A stretch of DNA of 6,665 nucleotides from Bacteroidetes bacterium QH_10_64_19 (GTDB lineage Bacteria > Bacteroidota > Rhodothermia > Rhodothermales > Salinibacteraceae), in NCBI GenBank assembly GCA_003023125.1, contig PXSY01000219.1:1-6665 (forward strand), in the 5' to 3' direction. The stretch's first letter is position 1. Every line of letters starts with the position of its first letter. This document shows positions 1 through 6,626 of the stretch, in pieces. Made by a program: the position numbers and the translations under genes. The notes under the pieces were generated by a model. The model saw nothing but the letters and a program-made list of their open reading frames with translations. It made no database searches and had not been told where the DNA came from.

Positions 1-38
1 CCGTTCTGCACGAGATCCACGAAGTCACAGGCCGTTAG
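1..38 (+). CDS. Possible C-terminal end of an upstream gene (partial)
   Basis: The frame starting at base 3 is open from the window edge and reads VLHEIHEVTGR before a TAG stop at 36-38. It would be the tail of a gene whose body lies outside the window, ending 40 bases before the next start. The tail resembles an amphipathic helix, but eleven residues cannot identify a family. An open frame this short is also quite possible by chance, so this is a tentative call. Confidence 0.3.
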   Translation, partial: VLHEIHEVTGR

Positions 39-78
39 ACAGTCCGCCAAACAGGTTCTCAGGGCCTAGCGCCCGTCC

Positions 79-1410
79 ATGATTCGTCGCGTCCGCGTGT
101 CTTGCCGCATGTCGCTGATTCGTCGCTGCCTCGTCGCTGTCTTCCTCTGCGTCGCGCTCGTGGGCCTGCTGGCCGGGTGCACGTCGACGGAGCAGGCCGA
201 TGAACACACGTCCTCCTCAGATCCGGTCACGGTTCAGCCGGAGTTTGCGCCGTCGGCCCCGTCCATCCGCACTGTCCAACTGTATCGGGGCGACGACGAA
301 CGGAGCCTTCCCGTAATCACGCTCAACAGCGACGAGGCGCTGACCCTTGAGTTCGATCTGATGGAACTGCAGGGCCGTCCGCTCTCCGTCTACTTCGAGC
401 ACGCGGACCGGACCTGGAAGCGGGATCTCTCGCCGAGCCAAGCTCTGGAGTCGTTCCAGAACGATCGGCTCGTTAACTATCAGTCGTCCCGAGGGACGGA
501 GGTCTCGTACGTGCATTACCAGTACCGCTTCCCGAACGACGATATCCGCTTCCGGATCAGTGGAAACTATGTCTTGCGCGTGACCGAGCGCGGTCGACGC
601 GACTCGGTGTTGCTGGAGCAGCCCTTCTTCGTGGCGGAAGAAACGGGGGGGCTCAAGCTGCAGGGGGAATCGATTGCAGTCCCGGGGCAGCGTCAGCCGT
701 CGCTCCGTCCGATCGCCCGGTTTCGGCCTCCGGCCGAGATTCAGGGCGATCCGTTCGGCCATACGGCCTGCTTCGTACGGAATGGTCGGCTTACCGACAC
801 GCGCTGCGAGGAGCGTCCGCTACTGGTGCGACAACCCGAGCTAGAATTCGAGCTGGCACGGGATCGTGCCTACGCCCCCTCTATGACTGAGTACGCGCTG
901 GACCTCAGTACGCTCCGCTCAACCTCGCAGATTGCACGGGTGGATCGGTCGCAGACGCCTTTTCGGGTAATGCTGGACGCCGACTACGCTCGATTTGAGG
1001 GGACCGCCTCGGGGCTGACCGCCAACGGCCAGACGGTCGTGCGTGGGGCCCTTTCCGATCGCGTCGATCCGTCCGTGCGGGCCGAGTACGTGGAAACGAG
1101 GTTCGCCTTCGTGCCGTCGGACGCGCAGTCGTACAGCCGTCCGTTTACGGTCGCGGGCAGCTTCAGCGGCATGGACCCGGCGCGCGGCACGACGATGGAG
1201 TGGAGCCCGGCGCGGGAGCAGTACGAGGGAACCGTATTGCTCAAGCAAGGACGTCACCAGTATTTCTACTCGACGTCCGATCCGGCCTTTGCGAAGCAGA
1301 AGCAATCCCAGCAGGCCCGTGCGAGAAGCACCTATACCGCTTTCGTTTATTACCGGGACAATCGTCGGAATACCGACCGGCTCCTGCGGGTCAGCGGATT
1401 TGCGCCCTGA
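79..1410 (+). CDS. Type IX secretion plug-family (DUF5103) lipoprotein
   Basis: This 443-residue protein begins with an Arg-rich n-region, a hydrophobic stretch (about residues 17-32) and the lipobox LAGC, with Cys34 as the expected lipidation site. The mature protein should sit in the periplasm or at the outer membrane. Residues 62-188 match the first domain of the DUF5103/T9SS plug family: the IRTVQLY opening, the EHADRTW motif (107-113), and SGNYVLRV (161-168) near the domain end. About 255 further residues, predicted mostly beta, complete a length typical of the family. In Flavobacterium the plug protein closes the periplasmic side of the SprA translocon; that role here is inferred from family. 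No other type IX gene is nearby. ATG79 has the context CCGTCCATG. ATG109 would give a more ordinary 23-residue signal peptide, so the true start is uncertain. No Shine-Dalgarno is visible at either. Confidence 0.85.
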   Translation: MIRRVRVSCRMSLIRRCLVAVFLCVALVGLLAGCTSTEQADEHTSSSDPVTVQPEFAPSAPSIRTVQLYRGDDERSLPVITLNSDEALTLEFDLMELQGRPLSVYFEHADRTWKRDLSPSQALESFQNDRLVNYQSSRGTEVSYVHYQYRFPNDDIRFRISGNYVLRVTERGRRDSVLLEQPFFVAEETGGLKLQGESIAVPGQRQPSLRPIARFRPPAEIQGDPFGHTACFVRNGRLTDTRCEERPLLVRQPELEFELARDRAYAPSMTEYALDLSTLRSTSQIARVDRSQTPFRVMLDADYARFEGTASGLTANGQTVVRGALSDRVDPSVRAEYVETRFAFVPSDAQSYSRPFTVAGSFSGMDPARGTTMEWSPAREQYEGTVLLKQGRHQYFYSTSDPAFAKQKQSQQARARSTYTAFVYYRDNRRNTDRLLRVSGFAP

Positions 1411-1422
1411 CTGCTCCCCAAC

Positions 1423-1455
1423 AAAAAACGCCCCATCCCGTGTGGGATGAGGCGT
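1423..1455 (-). terminator. Intrinsic terminator of the cold-shock gene, between convergent genes
   Basis: Bases 1428-1439 pair with 1444-1455 around a 4-base loop, giving a 12-bp stem. In the minus-strand transcript the only non-Watson-Crick position (1433/1450) is a G-U wobble. In the plus-strand transcript the same position is a C-A mismatch. The run of six A at 1423-1428 becomes a U-tract directly after the hairpin on the minus strand, while the plus strand has no T-tract after it. It therefore serves mainly the cold-shock gene, whose stop is about 30 bases away, and may weakly stop the plug-family gene that ends at 1410. Confidence 0.85.
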
Positions 1456-1483
1456 TCCGTTGTAAGATATGGGGGACGGCGGA

Positions 1484-1699
1484 TTAACCGATAACCTTGA
1501 CCTCCTGGGCGTTGGGTCCCTTGTCGGTGTGACCGACCGAAAATTCTACTCGGTCGTTCTCGTCGAGACTCGCAAAGCCCTCGGTATCGATTTCGCTGTG
1601 GTGGACGAACAGATCCTCATCTCGCTCCTCGGCGACGATGAATCCGTAGCCCTTCTCGTTGCTAAACCACTTGACGGTTCCGATTTCACGCTCTGCCAT
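1484..1699 (-). CDS. csp: Cold-shock protein, single CSD domain (CspA family)
   Basis: This 71-residue protein is a complete cold-shock domain with nothing added, the same size as E. coli CspA. The N-terminal GTVKWF is followed by RNP1 (KGYGFI, residues 16-21) and RNP2 (LFVHH, 30-34). These are the aromatic and basic surfaces that bind single-stranded RNA and DNA. Such proteins act in the cytoplasm as RNA chaperones that melt secondary structure. It is strongly acidic for the family (17 Asp/Glu, 7 Lys/Arg), consistent with adaptation to high internal salt. The gene is monocistronic: it has its own promoter at 1812-1840, a leader of about 105 nt and a terminator at 1423-1455. No Shine-Dalgarno precedes the ATG. 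The family is certain. Which paralog it is, and whether it is cold-induced, cannot be read from the sequence. Confidence 0.97.
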   Translation of the reverse strand: MAEREIGTVKWFSNEKGYGFIVAEERDEDLFVHHSEIDTEGFASLDENDRVEFSVGHTDKGPNAQEVKVIG

Positions 1700-1734
1700 G
1701 GTGCTGCTGGTAGTTCACTCGAAAGATCATGTGT

Positions 1735-1767
1735 TGTGCGGCAGAGCATCCCCCCCCGCTGCACACA
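1735..1767 (-). promoter_or_regulatory. Possible hairpin with a G8 loop in the cold-shock mRNA leader
   Basis: In the minus-strand transcript, bases 1767-1763 and 1762-1759 pair with 1735-1739 and 1741-1744, with base 1740 bulged. This gives 9 pairs including one G-U. The loop contains a run of eight G (eight C at 1750-1757 on the plus strand). The hairpin sits in the middle of the roughly 105-nt leader and ends about 35 nt before the start codon. Long structured leaders are known in cspA-type mRNAs, where they control translation with temperature. A regulatory role here is inference. Confidence 0.35.
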
Positions 1768-1811
1768 CCGCGAGGAGTGGCTCGGATGTCGATGAACTGC
1801 CATTCAACATT

Positions 1812-1840
1812 ATTGTACAATTTTCAAAACTGGAAGTCAA
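1812..1840 (-). promoter_or_regulatory. Sigma70-type promoter of the cold-shock gene
   Basis: On the minus strand there is a -35 box TTGACT (1840-1835), a spacer of exactly 17 bases, and a -10 box TACAAT (1817-1812). Each box matches the classical consensus at five of six positions. The elements lie in the most AT-rich patch of this GC-rich neighbourhood. Transcription would start near 1805, giving an untranslated leader of about 105 nt before the ATG at 1699. No comparable promoter is seen elsewhere in the window. Bacteroidota often use a different -33/-7 consensus, so the classical form is worth noting. Confidence 0.7.
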
Positions 1841-1954
1841 CCGCTCTTCGTCTCAGCGTCCCTCGCGGCGAGCGGCGGCCCCGCAACGAGTCCGATGTCG
1901 GTTGCTGGGGATGGGAGAGTAACGTGTTCTCTGCGTTGAGTCATCCGCGGTTCC

Positions 1955-3982
1955 ATGCCCTCTGCCCTTACAAGTCTCGTTGACGAGGCCCCCACCTTCC
2001 GCGCGCACGGAAAGGTCCGGCAACCCATTGAGGACGCGTGCAAGCGCCACCCGGACGTGGCGACGTTCCGCGAGTTGGGACCGAGCGACGACGGGGCCAT
2101 GCTGTACGGCGTGGTGCTGGGGACCGGCTCCGTGCCCGTAAGCCTCATTGCGGGCAATCACGCCGACGAGCCTGTAGGACCCGAAACGCTCCGTTCCTTC
2201 ATCATCAACGGCCTGGCGAACCGCGACCAAATCACCCCGTGGCTGCGGCGCTTCCGGTTCGTAATCGTGCCTCACACAAACCCGGACGGGGAGGCCCGGA
2301 ACCGTCCCTGGATGGAGGAGTGGCCCGATGCGGAGGCTTATCTCCAGCACGCGGTGCGGGAGCAGCCGGGGCGCGACCTGGAATACGGATTTCCGGCGAT
2401 GCGCCCCGAGAACGAGCACGTGTCCGCGTTTCTGCGAGAGCACGGGCCGTTTGCGCTACACGCGAGCCTTCACGGCATGTCGGCGGGGGAGGGGGCAATG
2501 CTTCTCATCAACCGTCCCTGGACGTTTCGCACGCAGCCCCTCCGCGACGACTTCGTGGAGGCGGCCGCGGCCCACGGGCTTCCGATGCACGACCACAACC
2601 GGAAGGGGGAGAAGGGATTCTTCTGGATCGAGCCGGGCTTTCAGACGACCCCGCGGGGCGATGCGATGCGGACCTACTTCCGCGCCCGGGACGACGACGC
2701 AATGGCCCGTCGCTTTCACGACAGCTCGATGGAGTTTGTGGCATCACTAGGGGGCGATCCCCTCTCGCTCGTGACGGAGATCCCACTTTTTCTAATTCGG
2801 GGCGAAAGCACAACCCCGCATCGCCCAGACCGGTATCTTGCACTGCGTGAGCAGTTGCCCAAAATCCGCCCCGGAAGCGACCCCGTAGGTTCTCCCGTAT
2901 TCTCCCATACTCACCTCGCACCGTCCATGTCGGTATTGCTCTACGGCGCCTACGGATACACCGGACGCCTCATTGCCCGAGAGGCGGTCGACCGGGGCCT
3001 TCAACCGGTGCTTTCGGGCCGGGATGCCGAACAACTGGACGCGATCGGGGCTGCGCTGGACTGTCCGGTGCGCGTTGCTCCCCTCTCGGCCCCGGGGCGG
3101 CTGCGACAGGTGATCAGTGACGTCTCTGCCGTGCTCCACTGCGCGGGGCCGTTCGTCCACACGGGGCCGCCGATGGTGACGGCGTGCCTGGACACCGGCA
3201 CGCACTACCTGGACCTCACGGGCGAGATCGAGGTCTTCCGGGACCTGGCGGCCCGGAGCGACGAGGCGGAGGCCGCGGGGATCATGCTGTTGCCTGGCAT
3301 CGGGTTTGACGTGGTGCCCAGCGACTGCCTGTCCCGGTTCGTGGCGGACCGGGCCGAGGCGGCGACTGCCCTGGAGATTGCGCTGTACGCGGAGGGCACC
3401 GTCTCGCGGGGCACCCTCAAGACCCTGATCGAGCAAATGGGACAGGGCGGGCTCGTGCGGCGCGAGGGTGTCCTCCGGGAGGTGCCGCCCGGCTGGACGA
3501 GCCGCACTGTCGACTTCGGCGACCAGCGTCGGAGCGTGATCTCGATTCCGGAGGGAAGTGTTGTGGCCAGCGGGACCTCCACCGATGTGCCGAACGTCAC
3601 GGCCTACCTGGCGCTTCCGCCCGTCGTCCAGTCGCTGCTGCGGGTGAGCCGGTACGTACAGGGCCTGCTCGCGTGGCGCCCGCTCAAGCAACTGCTGAAG
3701 CGGCTCGTGGAGCGAGGGCGCGCCGGGCCGTCCGCGAAACAGCGCCGCCAGGGGCGGACGGAGGCCTGGGCCTCGGCGCGACAGGGGGGCGGCGCCCCTG
3801 TGACCGTCCGGCTTCACGGCCCGGAAGCGTATACCTTCACGGCGCGCGCCGCGGTGAACGGGCTGGAGCGCGTGCTCGACGGGACGGCGCCGCCCGGCTA
3901 TCAGACGCCGTCGACGGCCTTCGGCGCGGATTTTGTGCTCGACGTGGACGGGGTGGAGCGGACGGTCGTGAGCGATCCGTGA
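1955..3982 (+). CDS. Fused M14 zinc carboxypeptidase-like and saccharopine dehydrogenase-like (COG3268-type) protein
   Basis: One uninterrupted 675-residue frame holds two unrelated enzymes. Residues about 1-300 look like a complete M14 metallocarboxypeptidase: zinc ligands H69 and E72 in GNHADEPVG, NPDG (109-112), a third ligand H173 in SLHG, and catalytic Glu275 in TEIPLF. It would remove C-terminal residues from peptides or hydrolyse a related amide. Residues 325-675 form a full-length COG3268-type oxidoreductase: Rossmann motif GAYGYTG (331-337), YLDLTGE, and GFDVVPSD. Its substrate is unknown; relatives include trans-acting enoyl reductases. Residues 301-324 look like translated spacer. 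An in-frame ATG at 2927 (Met325) has the context CCGTCCATG, identical to that of the start at 79, so the second domain may be translated on its own or the two may be separate genes. No signal peptide is seen, so the location is cytoplasmic. Domain calls are firm; the fusion itself is less so. Confidence 0.75.
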   Translation: MPSALTSLVDEAPTFRAHGKVRQPIEDACKRHPDVATFRELGPSDDGAMLYGVVLGTGSVPVSLIAGNHADEPVGPETLRSFIINGLANRDQITPWLRRFRFVIVPHTNPDGEARNRPWMEEWPDAEAYLQHAVREQPGRDLEYGFPAMRPENEHVSAFLREHGPFALHASLHGMSAGEGAMLLINRPWTFRTQPLRDDFVEAAAAHGLPMHDHNRKGEKGFFWIEPGFQTTPRGDAMRTYFRARDDDAMARRFHDSSMEFVASLGGDPLSLVTEIPLFLIRGESTTPHRPDRYLALREQLPKIRPGSDPVGSPVFSHTHLAPSMSVLLYGAYGYTGRLIAREAVDRGLQPVLSGRDAEQLDAIGAALDCPVRVAPLSAPGRLRQVISDVSAVLHCAGPFVHTGPPMVTACLDTGTHYLDLTGEIEVFRDLAARSDEAEAAGIMLLPGIGFDVVPSDCLSRFVADRAEAATALEIALYAEGTVSRGTLKTLIEQMGQGGLVRREGVLREVPPGWTSRTVDFGDQRRSVISIPEGSVVASGTSTDVPNVTAYLALPPVVQSLLRVSRYVQGLLAWRPLKQLLKRLVERGRAGPSAKQRRQGRTEAWASARQGGGAPVTVRLHGPEAYTFTARAAVNGLERVLDGTAPPGYQTPSTAFGADFVLDVDGVERTVVSDP

Positions 3983-4111
3983 TGAGTGATTTGGGATGGC
4001 GAACCGCTTGGGGACCATCCGCCTCGCCCCTTCACGCATCACGTCCCCCACTTTCTCCCACAGAAGTGTTGATTGCACTGACGCTTCTTTTCACAACGAA
4101 CGTTCTCCCCC

Positions 4112-5116
4112 ATGAGTGACTCCTACAAAAAGCTCGTCGCCACCTCGTTCTCCGCGGACTTTCGCGCAGCGGCGGAGGTCGTGGAGGAACCCATTCCGGA
4201 GCCGGCCTCGAACGAGGTCGTCATCAAAAACAAGTACGCGGCGGTCAACGCGACCGACGTGAACATCACGGCGGGGCGGTACGAGCCGGACGCCGAGTTG
4301 CCGCTCGACTTGGGGGTGGAGGCCGCGGGCGTCGTTGTGGACGTGGGGACGGGCGTATCTCATCTTGCCGAGGGCGATGCCGTCATTACGAGTACGCTGG
4401 GCGGGGGATACCGCGAATACAACGTGGAGCGCGCCGGCAATGCCATCGAAGTGCCCGACGCCACGCCCGAGGCCCTGAGCATTGTCGTCAGCGGACTGAC
4501 CGCGTCCATTGGCCTCGAAGAGGTCGGAGAGATGGCCCACGACGAGACCGTGCTCGTGACGGCCGCCGCCGGGGGCACGGGTCACTACGCGGTACAATTG
4601 GCGAAGATTGCGGGCAATCACGTCATCGGGACGTGCAGCACGGACGAGAAGGTGGAACTCCTGTCTCGGATTGGGTGCGATCGGCCCATCAACTACGAGA
4701 CCGAAGACGTGAGGGAGGTGTTGGCCACTGAGTACGACGACGGGATCGATCTGGTCTATGAGAGTGTGGGGGGCGCTCTGTTCGACACCTGTGTCGAGGC
4801 CCTGGCCCGCCACGGTCGACTCCTGTCCATCGGGTACATCAGCGAGTACCAAGACGGCCCGGAAGCCATTTCCCGGGAGCGGATCTACACGTCGCTGATT
4901 TCCAAGTCCGCCTCCATCCGGGGTGTCTTTCTTCCCCACTTCCGAGAGCACTTCTCGGCCCACACGAAAAAGCTGATGCGTCTGCAACAGGACGACGCGC
5001 TTGAGGTGTTTGTTGACGACCAGAACTTTGCGGGAATCGACAGCATCTTCGACGCCGTCGACTACTTGCACCGCGGGGAAAACCGCGGGAAACTTGTCGT
5101 TCGGTTCCCGGAGTGA
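4112..5116 (+). CDS. MDR-family NAD(P)H-dependent quinone/enone reductase, ZADH2/PTGR3-like
   Basis: This 334-residue protein has a medium-chain dehydrogenase/reductase layout. The N-terminal GroES-like domain (about residues 5-125) includes VNATDVN and GVEAAGVV. The Rossmann domain (about 126-265) has the cofactor loop AAGGTG (152-157) and GRLLSIG (235-241). The C-terminus ends in GKLVVRF, typical of the family. The Cys/His zinc ligands of true alcohol dehydrogenases are missing, as in quinone oxidoreductases. The stretch GVFLPHFREHF and the tail GIDSIFDAVDYLHRGENRGK resemble, as I recall it, human ZADH2/prostaglandin reductase 3, which reduces an activated C=C bond with NADPH. That suggests detoxification of reactive enones or quinones in the cytoplasm, but the substrate is unproven. 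It lies 129 bp after the fusion gene and 49 bp before the small membrane gene, with which it may be co-transcribed. No Shine-Dalgarno is seen. Confidence 0.88.
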   Translation: MSDSYKKLVATSFSADFRAAAEVVEEPIPEPASNEVVIKNKYAAVNATDVNITAGRYEPDAELPLDLGVEAAGVVVDVGTGVSHLAEGDAVITSTLGGGYREYNVERAGNAIEVPDATPEALSIVVSGLTASIGLEEVGEMAHDETVLVTAAAGGTGHYAVQLAKIAGNHVIGTCSTDEKVELLSRIGCDRPINYETEDVREVLATEYDDGIDLVYESVGGALFDTCVEALARHGRLLSIGYISEYQDGPEAISRERIYTSLISKSASIRGVFLPHFREHFSAHTKKLMRLQQDDALEVFVDDQNFAGIDSIFDAVDYLHRGENRGKLVVRFPE

Positions 5117-5165
5117 GAGCGTCACTGCTGTCTCGGCCTGTTCCCTGCGCCATTTCCACCGGATC

Positions 5166-5465
5166 ATGAGCACGTCTGCCGCCGACGACGCGGATGCCTC
5201 CCTCAACTGGTCGGCCATTGCGGCCCTGTACACGGGCGTCATTCTGGGGCTCGCCGGAATGCTGTACGCGGGCCTCTACCGGAACGCTGCCTGGCTGGCC
5301 CTGCTTGGCACGGGCGGAGCACTGACGGCCTACGGCCGCCTGCTCGAACAGCGCGGCGACGAGCAACCCGCACATCGCTGGAAGCGGGCCGCGGGGCTCG
5401 TGTACGGAGTCTTTTTTCTGTGGGCCGGAGCGGTGCTTCTGCGCATGCTCCTCGGGATGGACTGA
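5166..5465 (+). CDS. Small integral membrane protein, unknown function
   Basis: This 99-residue protein is of no family I recognise. A short acidic N-terminus (residues 1-14) is followed by three hydrophobic segments, about 15-37, 41-60 and 74-96. The loop between the second and third (61-73) is charged (EQRGDEQ...RWKR). It would sit in the inner membrane, with the Arg/Lys-rich loop probably cytoplasmic. The start was set at ATG5166, 49 bases after the reductase stop. The frame stays open further upstream, but that part overlaps the reductase gene and is not hydrophobic in the same way. Same strand and short spacing suggest an operon with the reductase. Confidence that it is a real gene comes from the membrane pattern and the clean ATG. 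Confidence 0.7.
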   Translation: MSTSAADDADASLNWSAIAALYTGVILGLAGMLYAGLYRNAAWLALLGTGGALTAYGRLLEQRGDEQPAHRWKRAAGLVYGVFFLWAGAVLLRMLLGMD

Positions 5466-5531
5466 TGCCTGAGACTGTTCGGCAATTCGCCGCCTGCCTA
5501 TGTTCTCCCGCCTGCTTCGACCCCTCGGAGC

Positions 5532-5566
5532 GTGGGCGTGGAGAGTGTGGGGGTGGAGAGTGTGGG
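5532..5566. repeat. 15-bp tandem repeat, about 2.3 copies
   Basis: The unit GTGGGCGTGGAGAGT (5532-5546) is followed directly by GTGGGGGTGGAGAGT (5547-5561), one base different, and then by GTGGG (5562-5566). The unit is itself built from shorter GTGGG(N)GT and GTGGAGAGT pieces. This suggests growth by slippage and relates it to the inverted repeat at 5642-5707. Confidence 0.75.
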
Positions 5567-5641
5567 AGATACCGATGCGTGAGGAACTGCGTAAATGGGG
5601 TGCGCCGACCCCGATCGAGAATGCTCTGGCGGAACGGGGCT

Positions 5642-5707
5642 GAGTGTGGGAGTGTGGGCGTATGGGCGTTTTCGCTCCCGTACCCACATACTCCCAAACG
5701 TCCATAC
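5642..5707. repeat. Imperfect inverted repeat of GTGTGGGAG/CTCCCATAC type words
   Basis: The left arm (about 5642-5668) runs GAGTGTGGGAGTGTGGGCG and on. The right arm (about 5673-5707) carries complementary-type words CTCCCGTAC, CCACATACTCCC and GTCCATAC. The centre folds as GTATGGGCG, a TTTT loop, then CGCTCCCGTAC, with two single-base bulges and one wobble. The outer parts pair less well. It could fold on either strand and may act as a weak transcription stop or a dispersed intergenic element. The short T4 lies in the loop rather than after the stem, so it is not a standard terminator. Confidence 0.55.
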
Positions 5708-5930
5708 CTAGAGGCTTCATCTTCGGGGATTTCTGCACGGCTCGGTAATCGTGTGGAGAGCATGGGAGGTGAGAGCGTAGCCGGAAGGGGAGAGGTCAGA
5801 TCATCCCCCTGGTGAGCGTGGGGAGAACTTCCGAGGAACCGAAAACAAAAATCGGGTCTGCGTCGTTGGCTGAAGTGGTAGCACAGAGAAGTGTCTCGAA
5901 ATATTTACCCACAAATCCCACGAACAACCC

Positions 5931-6548
5931 ATGGCTTTCGAGCTTCCCGATTTGCCCTACAACTACGACGCCTTGGAGCCGCACATCGACGAGCAGACGA
6001 TGCGGGTCCATCACGAAAAGCATCACGCGGGGTACACCCAAAAGCTGAACAATGCCCTGGAGGGCCACGACGATCTCCAGGAGCGCTCGATCGAGGAGCT
6101 GCTCACGGGCCTCGACTCGCTCCCGACCAACATTCAGACCCCAGTGCGCCAGAACGGCGGCGGCTTCTACAACCATCGCCTCTTTTGGAATACCATGTCG
6201 CCGGACGGCGGCGGCACCCCGAACGGAGACCTGGGCGCGGCCATCGACGACCACTTCGGCTCCTTCGAGGACTTCAAGGAGCAGTTTGCCGACACCGCGA
6301 CCGGGCAGTTTGGGAGCGGGTGGGGCTGGCTTGTGGCACAGCCCAACGGCGACCTCTCGGTCGTCAGCACCCCCAACCAGGACAATCCCCTGCTGGAGGG
6401 CCATACGCCCATCCTCGGGGTCGACGTGTGGGAGCACGCCTACTATCTCAACTACCAGAACGAGCGCGGCTCCTACGTCGACAACTGGTGGAACGTCGTG
6501 AACTGGGACGCGGTGGACGAGAACTATGACGCCATCGTCTCGGCCTAG
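5931..6548 (+). CDS. sodA: Manganese superoxide dismutase
   Basis: This 205-residue enzyme converts superoxide to oxygen and hydrogen peroxide in the cytoplasm; no signal peptide is present. The full Fe/Mn-SOD fold is there: the [16 protein letters not shown] start, and metal ligands H27 (in VHHEKHH), H82 (in FYNHRLFW), D165 and H169 (in DVWEHAYYL). Manganese type is indicated by GGG (76-78) before FYNH and by Gln150 in the PNQDNPL segment, where iron enzymes carry their glutamine elsewhere. The length matches E. coli SodA. It is rich in Asp and Glu, in line with a halophile. It appears monocistronic, with 465 bp of repeat-rich DNA upstream and a strong terminator downstream. The ATG is preceded by an A/C-rich stretch without a Shine-Dalgarno. 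No Fur- or SoxR-like box was recognised. Confidence 0.97.
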   Translation: MAFELPDLPYNYDALEPHIDEQTMRVHHEKHHAGYTQKLNNALEGHDDLQERSIEELLTGLDSLPTNIQTPVRQNGGGFYNHRLFWNTMSPDGGGTPNGDLGAAIDDHFGSFEDFKEQFADTATGQFGSGWGWLVAQPNGDLSVVSTPNQDNPLLEGHTPILGVDVWEHAYYLNYQNERGSYVDNWWNVVNWDAVDENYDAIVSA

Positions 6549-6595
6549 CCGGGACCCATTTTTCGACCACTGGCCCCATTCCGGTCAGCATTCAG

Positions 6596-6626
6596 GGGAT
6601 GGCTCACTCCGGGCCATCCCTTTTTT
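6596..6626 (+). terminator. Intrinsic terminator of sodA
   Basis: A perfect 8-bp stem, GGGATGGC (6596-6603) with GCCATCCC (6613-6620), around a 9-base loop is followed at once by six T (6621-6626). A weaker hairpin, CTGGCC (6570-6575) with GGTCAG (6583-6588) and one G-U pair, lies just upstream and may protect the 3' end. The stem is about 48 bases after the sodA stop codon. Confidence 0.9.

Larger units (their letters stand above)
5466..5930 (+). other. 465-bp non-coding gap rich in GTGTGGG-type repeats
   Basis: No convincing gene is seen on either strand. The open frames here owe their Pro/His/Ser-rich translations to the repeats. The gap holds a 15-bp tandem repeat (5532-5566), a 22-codon open frame (5575-5643) and an imperfect inverted repeat (5642-5707). 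The last 80 bases before the superoxide dismutase are more AT-rich and probably carry its promoter, but no box combination stands out. No T-rich terminator follows the small membrane gene. Confidence 0.7.

Noticed and set aside
3994..4020. Inverted repeat GGATGG/CCATCC after the fusion gene
   Set aside because: The stem has 6 bp, the loop 15 bases and there is no T-tract, so it is not supported as a terminator.
2792..4078. Long minus-strand open frame of 428 codons opposite the dehydrogenase domain
   Set aside because: Its translation is Arg/Pro/His-rich without recognisable motifs, while the plus strand encodes clear conserved motifs. Such antisense frames are usual in GC-rich DNA.
4069..4097. 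Possible promoter TTGATT-17-CACAAC before the reductase gene
   Set aside because: The -10 box matches the consensus at only three of six positions and the start would leave a leader of about 8 nt. Too weak to annotate.
4091..5242. Minus-strand open frame of 383 codons opposite the reductase gene
   Set aside because: It has no domain signature and lies against a well-supported MDR gene; an artefact of high GC.
5868..5890. tRNA-like stretch TGGCTGAAGTGGTAGCACAG upstream of sodA
   Set aside because: It resembles a tRNA D-arm, but no acceptor stem, anticodon arm or T-arm can be placed around it. Taken as chance similarity.
5902..5907. TATTTA as a -10 box for sodA
   Set aside because: No suitable -35 box lies 16-18 bases upstream, and it does not fit the Bacteroidota TAnnTTTG form either.
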